Source of the DNA: Euborellia annulipes
Lineage: Eukaryota; Arthropoda; Insecta; Dermaptera; Anisolabididae
Length of the DNA: 64,000 nucleotides
Assembly: GCA_023213315.1 (NCBI GenBank)
Contig: JAKCPI010010877.1
Location: forward strand, 151,827-215,826
Direction: 5' to 3'
Shown: piece after piece, positions 44,286-54,457 of the stretch
How the letters are laid out: each line of letters starts with the position of its first letter
How positions within the stretch are numbered: position 1 is the stretch's first letter
The notes under the pieces: model-generated
Told to the model about the DNA's origin: nothing
Database searches by the model: none
What the model saw: the letters and a program-made list of their open reading frames with translations, nothing else
Position numbers and translations under genes: made by a program

Positions 44286-45050
44286 TAATTACTATAAAGC
44301 GAAAAATACCCCATGACAAATCTAAATTAATGTAAGTAGTGTACTAGAGTTTTTTTTTTTTTTTTTTAATTCAATATAAAAACAAATTTCCACATACCAC
44401 ACCCATTTTTAAATAACGTTAGATAAAAATTTATTTAATTAGTTAAAGTATAATTCCATTTATTAATTTTTTTGTTTGCTCCCAGGTGCTTTCATAACTA
44501 CGGTGATAGACATTCCGTTTTTTTTATTTATTCCTTATCTCCTACGACCCCTGGTGAATTTTAAATATTAGCTATTTTTATTTCTATTTCCATTCCCTTT
44601 TTTTCTATTATCCTAATCTATAACATGAAGGGGATGTTGTCGGTCTCCCTCTTAGATCTGCCTGGCATGTAGAGAATCTTTTTTTTTTTCTCAAGAGGGG
44701 AAATTTTTCTTTAAGGATGAAGGAAAGATAGTGGAAGTACGTTATAGTGGGTTATCAGAACGCTATTTAATGCAATTCAGAGATTTCTAATTTATTCCCA
44801 TAAGTATACACTTATGATTTTTGTTTTTTCTCAAGCTGATTAACGCCAAAAAAATCTCATACGTCACACACACATATCTTTGAAGAAATTCCTCTTCTTA
44901 CCACCACCACAACAAAAGGCATTCTCTTGCCTAAAAAAATAATAATTTTTTAAATTATTTTATTAATGCATTTTGACTTTTTGATTATTTCGAAAAGTGG
45001 TGGAAGCAGTCCATTAAAGATACTAGTGTATTCTTTCTTGGACACACAAT
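44286..45050. other. single-copy sequence, nothing recognised
   Basis: 44610-44900 is slightly GC-richer (GATGTTGTCGGTCTCCCTCT). No gene. Confidence 0.35.
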
Positions 45051-45051
45051 G

Positions 45052-45233
45052 GCAGGTGGTATGTGCTTTGGTAATAAGTAATTTTCAGTCTACAGGTGCG
45101 CTATTTCTGTTTCGACCATCAGGATGCTATGTTTTGTATCATGTTACAGTTAGGATGATGGCCGAAATAGAGATAGCGTATCTGTAAACTGAAAATTACT
45201 TATTTTTAATAATTACATCCAAGCACATATCAC
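45052..45233. mobile_element. foldback element
   Basis: Arms TATGTGCTT.GG..., AATAAGTAATTTTCAGT.TACAG and GCGCTATTTCTGTTTCG are mirrored with small indels. The right inner arm GGATGATGGCCGAAATAGAG resembles the family G head, but lacks the CGTC of the hammerhead-like core. Confidence 0.65.
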
Positions 45234-45451
45234 CTCTTATTGTAGACACTAGTATCGTTTTATATATTTTTAATTCTTTATATATTATGGGACTTTCACC
45301 CGTCGTTCATCTTTCTCGAGGCCAACCATCCAAGTTTTAGCAACACTTGGGGTTGTTTATAAACAAATATTTTGATGGGTGTTCTGTATTCTTAGGTTGG
45401 CACTTAATTTTAAAGTTTTATGAAGTTCTCACTCCCCGTTCGTTTTATTTT

Positions 45452-45652
45452 CTCTGTCTGTCACGCTCTACTTGGGCAATTTCCCGTAATTTAGAAACCA
45501 AATTTTATATGCTTAAAAAGGACCTTCTAAGGATTACAGGGAAATATTTTCCTCCCGAAATTCCTATAACTTTTTGAGTTATTAATTCCTCAACTTACGA
45601 TTTCTCCCATAGGAAATGTATGAAGAAATATTTATTTATTTATATAGATTTT
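45452..45652 (+). mobile_element. family C copy 6, 3' end missing
   Basis: TCTGTCTGTCACGCTCTACT, 'AATTTAGAAACCAAATTTTA', 'CCCGAAATTCCTATAACTTT', 'TTACGATTTCTCCCATAGGA'. Confidence 0.65.
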
Positions 45653-45849
45653 AAATTTCTTTATAAATTCTAAGCCACTAATATTTTAATATTTTTAAAA
45701 ATTTAATCTTAACGGTGGAAAAAATGGCTGGGGGCCTAATGCCAACAATCTTTCTAAATAAATAAAATTTCATCTCGATTTAACAAAGTAATTTTGACAA
45801 TTTTTTATTAACTAATTTAGTAATAGACAAAATTCTTTAAAATCCGATC

Positions 45850-46125
45850 TGATTTAGAAAAAAGATCGCTGTTCCCATCCAAACTTAGAAAAATCCGGCT
45901 CGGTTTGAAAGAGATGGAAAAATTGTTAATCCTTCGAAAAAGATTAAAGATCTAAAATTAATTTCAATCGAAATCCTTAAATCCATCCCGCTTTTGATTT
46001 GGATATTGACCCAGATCTCCGATATTCCCCATGAAAAGGATTTCGATCCAGATCGGAAAATCCTGGATCTTATCTTCGGATTTAAATCTAAAAGGATCGC
46101 GATCCTGAACTCATCTAATCTACAA
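45850..46125. repeat. family H copy, GATCC-rhythmic
   Basis: Matches 16395-16605 in order: CGCTTTTGATTTGGATATTG, CCCAGATCT, GAAAAGGATTTCGATCCAGA, AATCCTGGATCTTAT, then AAAAGGATCGCGATCC. Confidence 0.65.
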
Positions 46126-46154
46126 TTTTATTTTTAATAAAATTTCTAATATCA

Positions 46155-46210
46155 ACCAGTGGCTGAGATATTAGTTTCATGAGCCTGAGATCCCGGGTTC
46201 GCTTTTTTTT
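46155..46210 (+). repeat. possible truncated tRNA-derived SINE
   Basis: CAGTGGCTGAGATATTAG (A-box-like), then GAGATCCCGGGTTCGC (B-box-like) and a T10 run. A second A-box-like word (CACCGTGGCTCAGATCA) is at 46383. Too short for a confident call. Confidence 0.35.
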
Positions 46211-46835
46211 TTGTACATTTTATAACAAATAATTTAATTTTATTTTGAAAGTGGTTTAAATGAAATAAAAATTTTATTATCTTTCTCTCTAACTTATACA
46301 GGAAAAAACAAATAGGAAATTTCTTCAACACTTGATAATAATCTCTTGGCGACGAATTGGCAATCTCCCGATAAGTAGGCGCCACCGTGGCTCAGATCAA
46401 ATTTACACCCTCCCCCCACCCACCCCCTTCAGGCTATGCATTATTATTATTTTATATGCTACTTAATATTCCACTCAATGCTACTTTAATTCACATGCAA
46501 ATGAGTTTGCGTTACAAGAAGCTTAACCGATGTTATAGTTCCCTTTTAGTTCTCTCTCTCTATCGGGGGCCCCTTTGGTTATGTTTCAATAATCAACGTC
46601 CCACATTCAACGAAATCTAATTAATTTAAAACAACTTTGTAAGCTTTGATGATGACACAGCTCTAGATAATTCGACATGTGTATGATAAAAAGTCGGTTG
46701 TGGGGGAAAAAAAAAGAGAACAAATGATATGCGCTCGTCAAATGATTCATTAGTAAAACAAAAAATTTTTTTTTTTAAATTAACTCTTTGAAAAAATTTA
46801 TATTGAATGGAATTTTTGATCAGAACTTTTAACGA
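46211..46835. other. single-copy sequence, GC-richer at 46390-46600
   Basis: Frames of 77 codons on each strand (46152-46385, 46387-46620) show no recognisable motif. Nothing else is seen. Confidence 0.35.
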
Positions 46836-47148
46836 CTAGCCGCCTCCCACCCCCCTTGCCATTTCTTAATTATGAGAAGGAAATAATTCCAATTCAGTGC
46901 ACGCTTTTTACAGAAACTACATAAATGCAAAGAATACATAAATGTTTCCTCATATCCTATGGGAGAAATCGTAACTTCAGTAATTAATAATTCAAAAGAA
47001 AATTCGGGATAAAAATAATTTTCCTGTAATCCTTAGAAGGTTCTATCATTAAGCATATAAAATTTGGTTTCTAAATTTCAATAAGTTGCCCAAATGGAGG
47101 GTGACACTCATACAAACAGGCCGACGGACAGCGAATTATATATATAGG
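46836..47148 (-). mobile_element. family C copy 7, Helitron-like with 3' end
   Basis: Minus-strand 3' end GGGAGGCGGCTAG followed by T. Body 'TTACGATTTCTCCCATAGGA', 'TTTTCCTGTAATCCTTAGAA' (in reverse), head GTCCGTCGGCCTG. Confidence 0.7.
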
Positions 47149-47384
47149 TTGTCTTTATAATGTTTCTTCATATAAATTCAATATTTGTCTTGTATGCGTT
47201 CCTAATCAAGTAGAACTTAATTTGTAAATAATTTTTCAGGGATGATTTTAGGCTATCATTTAAATTCAAATTCCCTCCTTTATCAAGAAAAAATTGAATA
47301 TGTATGTATCTTTGGTGATGAACAAGGTGGGAAGCCCCAAGCCCGTCGGAAGCGGACATTACTACTAGTTAACATCTATTTATG

Positions 47385-47625
47385 ATAATTCTGTCTGTCT
47401 AACACGCACTGTTTTTCGGTAATTTAGAAATTGCAATCTTGAGGAGAGTACAGGAAAAATCTCCGAATTCCCAAATGTAGTGGCTCAAAAAATTCCTGAA
47501 AATGAAATTCCCATAAGAAATTAATGGGTTCTATTTCTCTTTTAGAAAAAATCAAAGTCAATTATTATAATAATTAAATCTTCCAAATGGAAAATAATAA
47601 AATTTGTTTTATAAATAAAATGTAT
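47385..47625 (+). repeat. family B copy 6
   Basis: TTCTGTCTGTCTAACACGCA, 'GTGGCTCAAAAAATTCCTGA', 'AAATTAATGGGTTCTATTTC', tail 'ATAATTAAATCTTCCAAATG'. Its head word 'CTAACACGC' is intermediate between B and C. Confidence 0.65.
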
Positions 47626-47765
47626 TTTTTTTTACTTTTAATATAGGAGAAATAAGGGGTATCTCTTAATAAGCTAGATTTATATCAATTATTTGGAACG
47701 TTGTGACTGAAAAATTACGCCAAAAACGGATACTCTGTTTACTAATTAAACAATAGTGCCTGAAT

Positions 47766-47892
47766 TTAAATCTTGAAATATTTTATTCATCAACGCTAAT
47801 AGAGATACAGAAGAGACCTTTTTGTGGACTCAGACAACCTCAAAACATGTATTATCATCAAAATCATTTTTTGACATGAATTCTATACTTTC
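47766..47892 (-). repeat. family A copy 36, left part
   Basis: 'TCTTGAAATATTTTATTCAT' to 'TTTGACATGAATTCTATACTTTC', with the 'GGACTCAGACAACCTCAAAA' block. Confidence 0.7.
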
Positions 47893-48000
47893 AATATACA
47901 GTATATCTTTATATATATAATTCTTCTGTACGTGTGTATGTGACTGAACTCCTCCTAAACGACTGAACCAATTTAGATGAAATTTTCTGTGTATGTTTGT

Positions 48001-48256
48001 GAGAGTCCCGGACAGGTTTTGTTTCACAAATAACAATAAGTTAATGAGTAATTAACAGTTAAAATAAGAAAAAAATAAAAATTAGGAGAAATAGTTGCCA
48101 TGGTAACAAAATATAAATATTTACCCATGTTTACGATTTTTTATTTATTTACATTTTGAATTCTAAATTATCGGCGTGTCTGTGTACCGGGAGAGTCCCG
48201 GAAAGGATATTATTCACAAAAAATCTTAAGTTCATGAATAATTAACCGTTAAAATA
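48001..48256. repeat. direct repeats around a family A scrap
   Basis: GAGAGTCCCGGACAGG...ATTCACAAA... at 48001-48067 recurs at 48191-48256 (GAGAGTCCCGGAAAGG; AATAATTAACCGTTAAAATA). The piece between (48084-48175, copy 37) is an interior block of family A (AGGAGAAATAGTTGCCATGG). Confidence 0.65.
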
Positions 48257-48259
48257 AAC

Positions 48260-48383
48260 TCTATATATAAAAATGAAAAGGGAAAATGTATGTACCGGTA
48301 TGTATATAAGCCGAAGGCGAGCAGGGGTCCAGGGGCGCAGCCCCGCTAGACGGAAAGCCCCGCCGAAGGGGGGCTTGCTCTAG
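48260..48383 (+). mobile_element. short non-autonomous Helitron-like element
   Basis: Starts TCTATATATAAAAATGAAAA, contains GGGGCGCAGCCCCGC, and ends in hairpin AAGCCCC-GCCGAAGG-GGGGCTT, then GCTCTAG with T as the next base. The 5' TC, 3' hairpin and CTAG are the Helitron hallmarks. The base before TC is C instead of the usual A. At 124 bp it is very small. Confidence 0.7.
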
Positions 48384-48850
48384 TACATATATAAAATAGA
48401 TAAGAGAAATTAAAAATGATATACTATCAAAAAATGCCTAAAATTTCTTCCTTTGTGGTAGGCAACCAAACTCACTTATGAATTTAATCTTCCTTTAGCA
48501 GACTACACAATTATCAAGTGCATGATACCAAAAGGAGAATAATCGATAATTAGATGAATCAGCAAACAACTTTTGAATCACCTTATACTTTTTTTTTTGT
48601 ATAAATTCATATCTTCTTTACCCCTTTTGAAGTATTATATGATTATATACGAACTATTTCAAACTCTTTCTCTGTGAAATAAAATATGGCAATGTTTCTG
48701 ACAGCCGGTAGGCTTTATATTGAAACCATTACAAAAGTTATTATCGAAACGACCAACTCAATTGACCTTTTTATACTGTGTATATATAAAAGTATTATAT
48801 TAATTTAAATAGAGGAGAAAAAAATACTCAGGTGAAAGAAATCGCTTATT
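48384..48850. other. AT-rich single-copy sequence
   Basis: No gene or repeat recognised. Confidence 0.35.
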
Positions 48851-49354
48851 TTTTTTACTTTCTTTTGCCTATATAGAAAATATTGGATTCATGTCGAAAT
48901 TTTGAGATTACCCAAGTCCAAAAAAGGGTCTGTCTGTCTGAGTCCAAAATAAATTATGAAGGAAATGGAGTTTGAAATTTTATATTTAGGTTTAGATACC
49001 TTCCTGAGGCGTGAAAATAAGTTCTTGAACATAAAGTACTAGTACTTTACTGATGCACTTTTTTAGTATTTATCGATTTTCTCAAAATTTGCTATAACGA
49101 TTTTGATTAAAATTTAAAAATCAATTATTTTACAGAGTATATTCTCTTTTTTCCCTCAAATTTGTTTGAAGTACACTTCACTCTTGTACTTCATAGTAGA
49201 AAATATCTGTTATAAATTTTACATTTTGAATTTTAATATATACATATATCCACTGAAACTAATTTAATGTTGACATCAAAAATCTGGTGTGACAAGCACA
49301 GAACATAACTTTCAACTACCGAAAGTGTGCGACCATACAGACACCAGATTTTTA
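48851..49354 (+). repeat. family A copy 38, full length
   Basis: Left TTTTTACTTTCTTTTGCC. Central palindrome AAAGTACTAGTACTTT perfect. Right hairpin AAAAATCTGGTGTGACAAGC ... CATACAGACACCAGATTTTT. Confidence 0.85.
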
Positions 49355-50029
49355 TTATTCCTTTTTCAATACACAATTTTAATGGCTTAAAAAAATACCA
49401 ATATTTTAATACGCTAATCCGTAAAATATGACTTTAATTGATTTTTCCAGATTACGAGAGAATATTACACATGTTTTATGTTTAAAACCCAACCAAAAAA
49501 TGTCAGTGAATTATCATAGTACAGGTTTCGAATTACCTACTAGCTACCTGTTTGATGGGTATCTCTTTGCGGTCTGCTTATACACACACAAAGGAGGCGA
49601 GATTTCCCTGGACCGGATCTGTCATCACTGTCTGGGTGCCCACGCGTCTTATCCACGTTGAATTCTGGATTTGACGACTGGCGTCATTTTTCTTCGCCTG
49701 TCAAACCTTTTGCTTCCCTTGTATGTGGTGGGGGTGGAGGTGGGGGAGGGGGCCCACAAACCTCGTAAACACAGTCTCTAATTTCTAATCTCGTTAGCAT
49801 CGCCAGCTGTTGGCGCCGCACAGATTGAACGTGTGTGTACTTTTGAGGGGGTTCTTGTGGTCCATAGACAGACAGAGGGGGGGGATGCTGCCAAATCTAG
49901 GGCGAACATGTATTTTTAGATATTTAGTTTCCAAATTAAGTCTCTTAAATAAGTTTTTAAATAGATTTAGTAAATAAATATTAGATAATGAATTCGGGGA
50001 TATTCAATAAATATTTGAACATAATTATT
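49355..50029. other. GC-richer unique island 49540-49900
   Basis: A 77-codon plus-strand frame (49428-49661) includes 'GGEISLDRICHHCLG', with a Cys/His cluster (CHHC). It has no canonical start context or splice partner that I can defend. Downstream are GGGGGTGGAGGTGGGGGAGG and CGCCAGCTGTTGGCGCCGCA. It could be an exon, a promoter, or neither. Confidence 0.35.
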
Positions 50030-50541
50030 CGGCAATTGGAAGTTATGTTCTCTTCTTGTTCCACCAGATTTTTTGTGTCAATATATATCTAGCTTCCGCC
50101 GATATATTAAAATTCAAGATGTAAAATTTATAAACTAGAAAAATATTTATATTTTGTTACCATTTCTCCTATAAAGAGCAAGAGTGAAGTGTCCTTCAAA
50201 CAATTTTAAGGGCAAAATGAGAATATATATTTTAAAAAGTATTTAAAAATTAATTGATTTATGAATTTTAATCAAAAATCTTTTGAGTGAATTTCGAGAA
50301 AATCAAAAATAACTAAAAAAGTACATCTGTAAAGTACTAGTACTCGTTGGCCGATTTTGTTAAAAAGTCTTGTGTCACATTCCATGGGGATAATTGATTT
50401 AAATATCAAATGTGAACCTCCTAGATCTTTTTGTTCTTGGAATATTTTGATCACAGACAGATCATTTTGTGGGATCCAATTTTTTGGACTCAAAATGTAT
50501 TGACATCAAAATTTCGACATGAATCCAATACTTTCTCTTTA
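50030..50541 (-). repeat. family A copy 39
   Basis: One right-hairpin arm (TTGGAAGTTATGTTC, TTGTTCCACCAGATTTTT). Body full. Central palindrome AAAGTACTAGTACTCG. Left end only TACTTTCTCTTTATT. Confidence 0.8.
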
Positions 50542-51095
50542 TTAAAATCAAAATTTTGATTCTGATCAGGGTTTTGAGAATTAACCTTCACACTCATTTC
50601 CGTTATGTGCCTTCGAATATTTTTTATTTTTTTCTTTAATATTTTTTTAAAATGCTTTTCTCAATGAAGACACAACAACTTACTCCAGATGCAACCATAT
50701 ATCATCACCCCTTGGAATTATTTTAATCCCTAACCCTTTCCTTACACTTATTTATAGTTCTATTTAAACCAATCTCATTAACGTAATCCTTTCTACGAAA
50801 AGGAAATCTTTGGGGTAAGAGGAGATTCATTTTGCGTAATATTCCGGCTCTTATCTATTCAGACCCTTATATTAATTTGACTTGGAAAAACGTTCATCCA
50901 TCGACTAAAACATTAAAGAAATATTTATAGTTTTTATACTCAGTAATAAGTGAATAAACTCATTCGTTGTTTTTATGTTGGGGGTGGTGAGAAGTGGGTA
51001 TAGGGTGTAAAACAAATTCTATGAAAAAATTAGTGTTTAACCTTTCTTCCTGCAAAAAAAAAAAAGAATTTAATCTAAATTAATTAAAAGTAAAA
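50542..51095. other. single-copy sequence, nothing recognised
   Basis: Slightly GC-richer at 50690-50870. No gene. Confidence 0.35.
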
Positions 51096-51268
51096 CACTT
51101 GGTGATATGTTTCAATTTATTTATTAGTAAATTAAATATTTGATACTTAAAATTTCAACAACTTAATGAATTATTATGAATACTCTACTAAGACACGTTT
51201 AAATTGTCGAAGTATCAAGTATATAATTTACTTTTAATGAATAAATTGAAACATATCACCAAGCGTTT
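51096..51268. mobile_element. foldback element
   Basis: Arms CAC/GCTTGGTGATATGTTTCAA, TTTATT.ATTA and TTTGATACTT are mirrored around a loop at about 51151-51210. The 21-bp ends are near-identical. No target duplication was recognised. Confidence 0.7.
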
Positions 51269-51331
51269 TTATAACGATGTGATGTGACTGTGGAAATTAA
51301 ATTGGATACCGAAAACGTAGCAGCCAATATA

Positions 51332-51500
51332 TTAAATAAAAAAACTTTTATTTAATTGTTTTAATTGTCGACGTTTCGATCGCTAATCACGACCTTCATC
51401 AATACGATACAAAATATTCAGTTAGATTCCCTGTAAGGTTGTTATTATCTACCGTAACGTCGGCAATTAACAATTAAATAAAAGGTTTTTTTATTTAATC
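51332..51500. mobile_element. family G foldback with a hammerhead-like core
   Basis: Arms TTAAATAAAAAAACTTTTAT, TTAATTGTTTTAATTGTCGA and CGTT are mirrored at 51455-51499. Minus-strand core at 51402-51370: TTGATGA, A, GGTCG...CGATC (5-bp stem II with one G-T), GAAA, CGTC. The right arm has GTAACGTC instead of GAAACGTC. Confidence 0.65.
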
Positions 51501-51925
51501 TCCTGACTGCTATATCTCTTATCCATTCTAAGGGTTTTTTTTTTCATTTATTAATTAATTTTTATTGATTATACTTAAAATGTTTCAATTGAAGCCTACG
51601 GTTACTAGACAAAATGAAACTTAGAGGAATTTTAATAAATTCAATTTTTTTTTGTCATTTATTTAAATTATCAATTTCAATGATTGATGCCACTTCTTGT
51701 TTGTTTATACAAGTCTTCTTGAAATCGTCAGTCAATCTTTTAGGCGAACTCTCCTAATTGGGTATTTAGTATTTGGTTTCCAGAGAGGCATTTTTTTGTT
51801 TAATTTTAACTTAATCTCATTCCTTACAAATTTGTTTTAATATGGTACAAACGTGAAGATAAAATATTTCATTGTTTAAATATTGAAAAATTCCATTTTG
51901 ATAAAATTATCACTGATCAAATATT
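51501..51925. other. AT-rich, nothing recognised
   Basis: Single-copy AT-rich sequence. Confidence 0.35.
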
Positions 51926-52275
51926 ATTTTTACTTTCTCTAACCTATATATGAAATATATATATAGGCTATTGGTTTCATGTCAAATATTCCTTATCGAG
52001 ATTTTGATGTAAATACATGGTTTTGAGGTCCCCTAAGTCCAAAAATAGGTAGGTCCCACAAAATTTTATGTCGAGATTTTGTTGTAAATACATGTTTTGA
52101 GGTCCCCTAGGTCCAAAAAAGTAGGCCCTACAAAATGTCTGTCTTCAATTTAAAGCACGTCGGTCAATTTAAAGCACGAAGGCTCCTTTGAGGCGTGAAA
52201 ATAAGCTTTTAATCAAAATCGGCAGGCCAAAAAGTTCTATTACTTTACTGAAGTACTTTTTCAAATTTTTTTTTC
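51926..52275 (+). repeat. family A copy 40 with internal tandem duplications
   Basis: Left end TTTTTACTTTCTCTAACC. The ~75-bp block TCGAGATTTTG.TGTAAATAC to 'GTCCAAAAA.AG.GTAGG' is present twice (about 51995-52055 and 52070-52135). 'CAATTTAAAGCACG' is also doubled. The copy ends after the central region. Confidence 0.8.
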
Positions 52276-53060
52276 ATAATTGTTTATTATTAAAAAAAAA
52301 ACTTCTCAATGGAATTGAAATAAAAGTCAGCCACCCATCCATTAAATTTTTGAAATCTTTTGATCTTTATTTCATTTCTCTCTTTGCAATAATTATTTAT
52401 TTAAAATGAATAATTTGACACTAATTTTAAGAGTCTGAGGGCTGTTTCTTTGCAATGAGCCGACGACGACGACGACGAACGTCAAACGGCATCTGGATGT
52501 AACTTTGAAGACCGTAAAACCGTCAGCAATTCCTTTTCTGAAGAAAACGTGCCTCTTAGCTGGTAATAACAAGCGTTTATCTAGGAAAAAAAATGGGGGA
52601 GGGGGGATACATCATCGCAAACCACGTGTGGCCCTTGAAGTTGCTGCTTAACTTCAGTTAGTCCCGGTTTCCTAAACATCCCCCACGACAAATATTTATA
52701 GCGCCAGTTCCTTTTATAACGTTGTATATAAACAGAAAGAATTCCCCAATTCCATGATTCGGTCCAGTATTTTATGGACCTTTTGATAAAGACAAATGGT
52801 TAAAACTTGTATATTGCCAATTGAATCAACTTTTATGACTTTTTATTGTATTTGATTATTATTTTTTTTTTGAAAGCACTTTTTAACATGGATGAATGCG
52901 TTGACTATGTTTTTTGACAAACACATGTTTACAAACTCCCTTTGGCAATTTCTCTTCTCAAAAAAAGCAAGTAGAATTTAAAAAAAAAGCATCTCCAAGG
53001 GAGTCATTCATTTAAAAATTCTTAGAATCTGTCCTAAATTTAGATCTGGTGTTTATCCCC
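52276..53060. other. unique island 52430-52720
   Basis: (GAC)n at 52460-52477, 'AACGTCAAACGGCATCTGGA', 'CAAACCACGTGTGGCCCTTG' (a CACGTG E-box). No coding frame. Regulatory role is only a possibility. Confidence 0.4.
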
Positions 53061-53061
53061 C

Positions 53062-53363
53062 GAACACCTTTATTTGTCCAAGGAGGGAATAAAAATCAAC
53101 AAATCGTTTGGCGTCTGTCGAATACTAAAATCCTAATAAAAGTTATGATCATTGGACAATGCTTTCGTTGATGCCAAAGGTGTTTATTGTTGGAAACCGT
53201 CTTTTTGGGGTTAATAAAAGATTCAACTTTCAATTGATGAACTAACAAATCTAGATTTCCGGGGGCCATGCGGTCTTTTCTAAGAAACATACACCTTTAT
53301 TTGACCAAGAGGGGGGATAAAATCAACAAATGGTTTGATGTTTGTCGAATACTAAAATACTTG
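53062..53363. repeat. direct repeat pair, offset about 227 bp
   Basis: 'ACACCTTTATTTG.CCAAG.', 'AATCAACAAAT.GTTTG' and 'TGTCGAATACTAAAAT' occur at 53064-53135 and 53289-53363. The 64-codon frame between them is unrecognised. Confidence 0.75.
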
Positions 53364-53378
53364 AGAGAGTTCTTTTTC

Positions 53379-53690
53379 TATAAAACCTAATATTTAGATC
53401 TTTTTTTTTTGCATTGCGAAATATTAGCGTTTCCCTTATAATTCTTATTTTCTCTAACCTATATATACATGTATACAGTGAAAAGTATTGGATTCATGTC
53501 GAAAGTTCGATGTCGAGATTTTGATGTCCCCTGAGTCCAAAAAAAGTGGGTCCCTCAAAATGACCTGTCTGTGATAAAAAAAATAAAGTATAAAGGAAAT
53601 TAACTACGATGATAAAATTTTATATTCAAATTAGAGTACCTCACTGAGAAGCGAAAATAGGCCAAAGAATACTAGTCTTTTACGCTTATA
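53379..53690 (+). repeat. segmental duplication with family A copy 41, partner 20054-20285
   Basis: Collinear with 20054-20285 through the non-A flank and into the A copy (left end at about 53447, ACCTATATATACATGTATAC). After 53610 it continues with A body (CTCACTGAGAAGCGAAAATA), which the 20.1-kb copy has lost. Confidence 0.8.
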
Positions 53691-53693
53691 TTG

Positions 53694-53840
53694 GATGTAT
53701 AGAGATACCCATGGAGTCAGCACAATCAATTAATAGCTTCAGTCCTAACCTAATCGCGATTTGCTTATATACTATCTTCCATTATATTAAATCCCCAAAT
53801 GAGGACACAATATTAATAAAATTTTTTCCAAAAATGAATT
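53694..53840. repeat. segmental duplication, partner 10290-10425
   Basis: 'GAGTCAGCACAATCAATTAA', 'CCATTATATTAAATCCCCAA', 'ATGAGGACACAATATTAATA', leading straight into a forward family A copy as at 10426. Confidence 0.7.
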
Positions 53841-54457
53841 TTTTTACTTCCTCTTACCTATATATATATATATAAAGAGAATGAAAGTATTTATTTTGGA
53901 CTCAGACCGACCATTTTTTTGGACTTATGTGATCTCAAAATTTCGACATGAATCCAATACTTTCTATATATAGGCAAGAGAAAGTAAAAATGCATGTCGA
54001 GATTTTGTTGAATTTGAGGTCCAAAAAAATGAGTTCTGCAAAATAGTCTGTCGTGTCTGTCTGTGATCGAAATAAAGTATTAAGGAAATGACATACAAGG
54101 TTGAAACTTTATATTTAAGTTAGATAAGACAGATGAAAAATAATCTTTTAAGTAAAGCCAAAGAGTACTAGTACTTTACTGATGTACATTTTTAGTTTTT
54201 CTCAGATTTTCTCAAAATTAGTTCAAACGATTTTAATAATAAATTATTTTTTAAATGCTCTTCCAAATGTATATTCACATTTTGCACTCAAAATTGTTTA
54301 AAGTACACTTTTCTCTTGTAATTCATAGGGGGCCAGCCATTTTATTTATAACCTGAATTCAAATGTACATAAATGTCGGTAACAAAAAAATCTGACAAGC
54401 ATAAAACTTAACTTTCAAACCACTGAAAGTGTGCAAATAGTCACACCAAATTTTTTA
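53841..54457 (+). repeat. family A copy 42 with an opposite-strand A fragment inside
   Basis: Left end TTTTTACTTCCTCTTACC. At 53896-53988 a reverse A left end (TTTTGGACTCAGACCGACCA to TATAGGCAAGAGAAAGTA) intervenes. The forward body then resumes at 'TGCATGTCGAGATTTTGTTG'. Central palindrome GAGTACTAGTACTTT. Right hairpin reduced (ATCTGACAAGC ... AATAGTCACACCAAATTTTT). Confidence 0.8.

Noticed and set aside
45160..45180. GATGATGGCCGAAATAG as a hammerhead core
   Set aside because: Stem II would have no loop and the CGTH cleavage part is missing.
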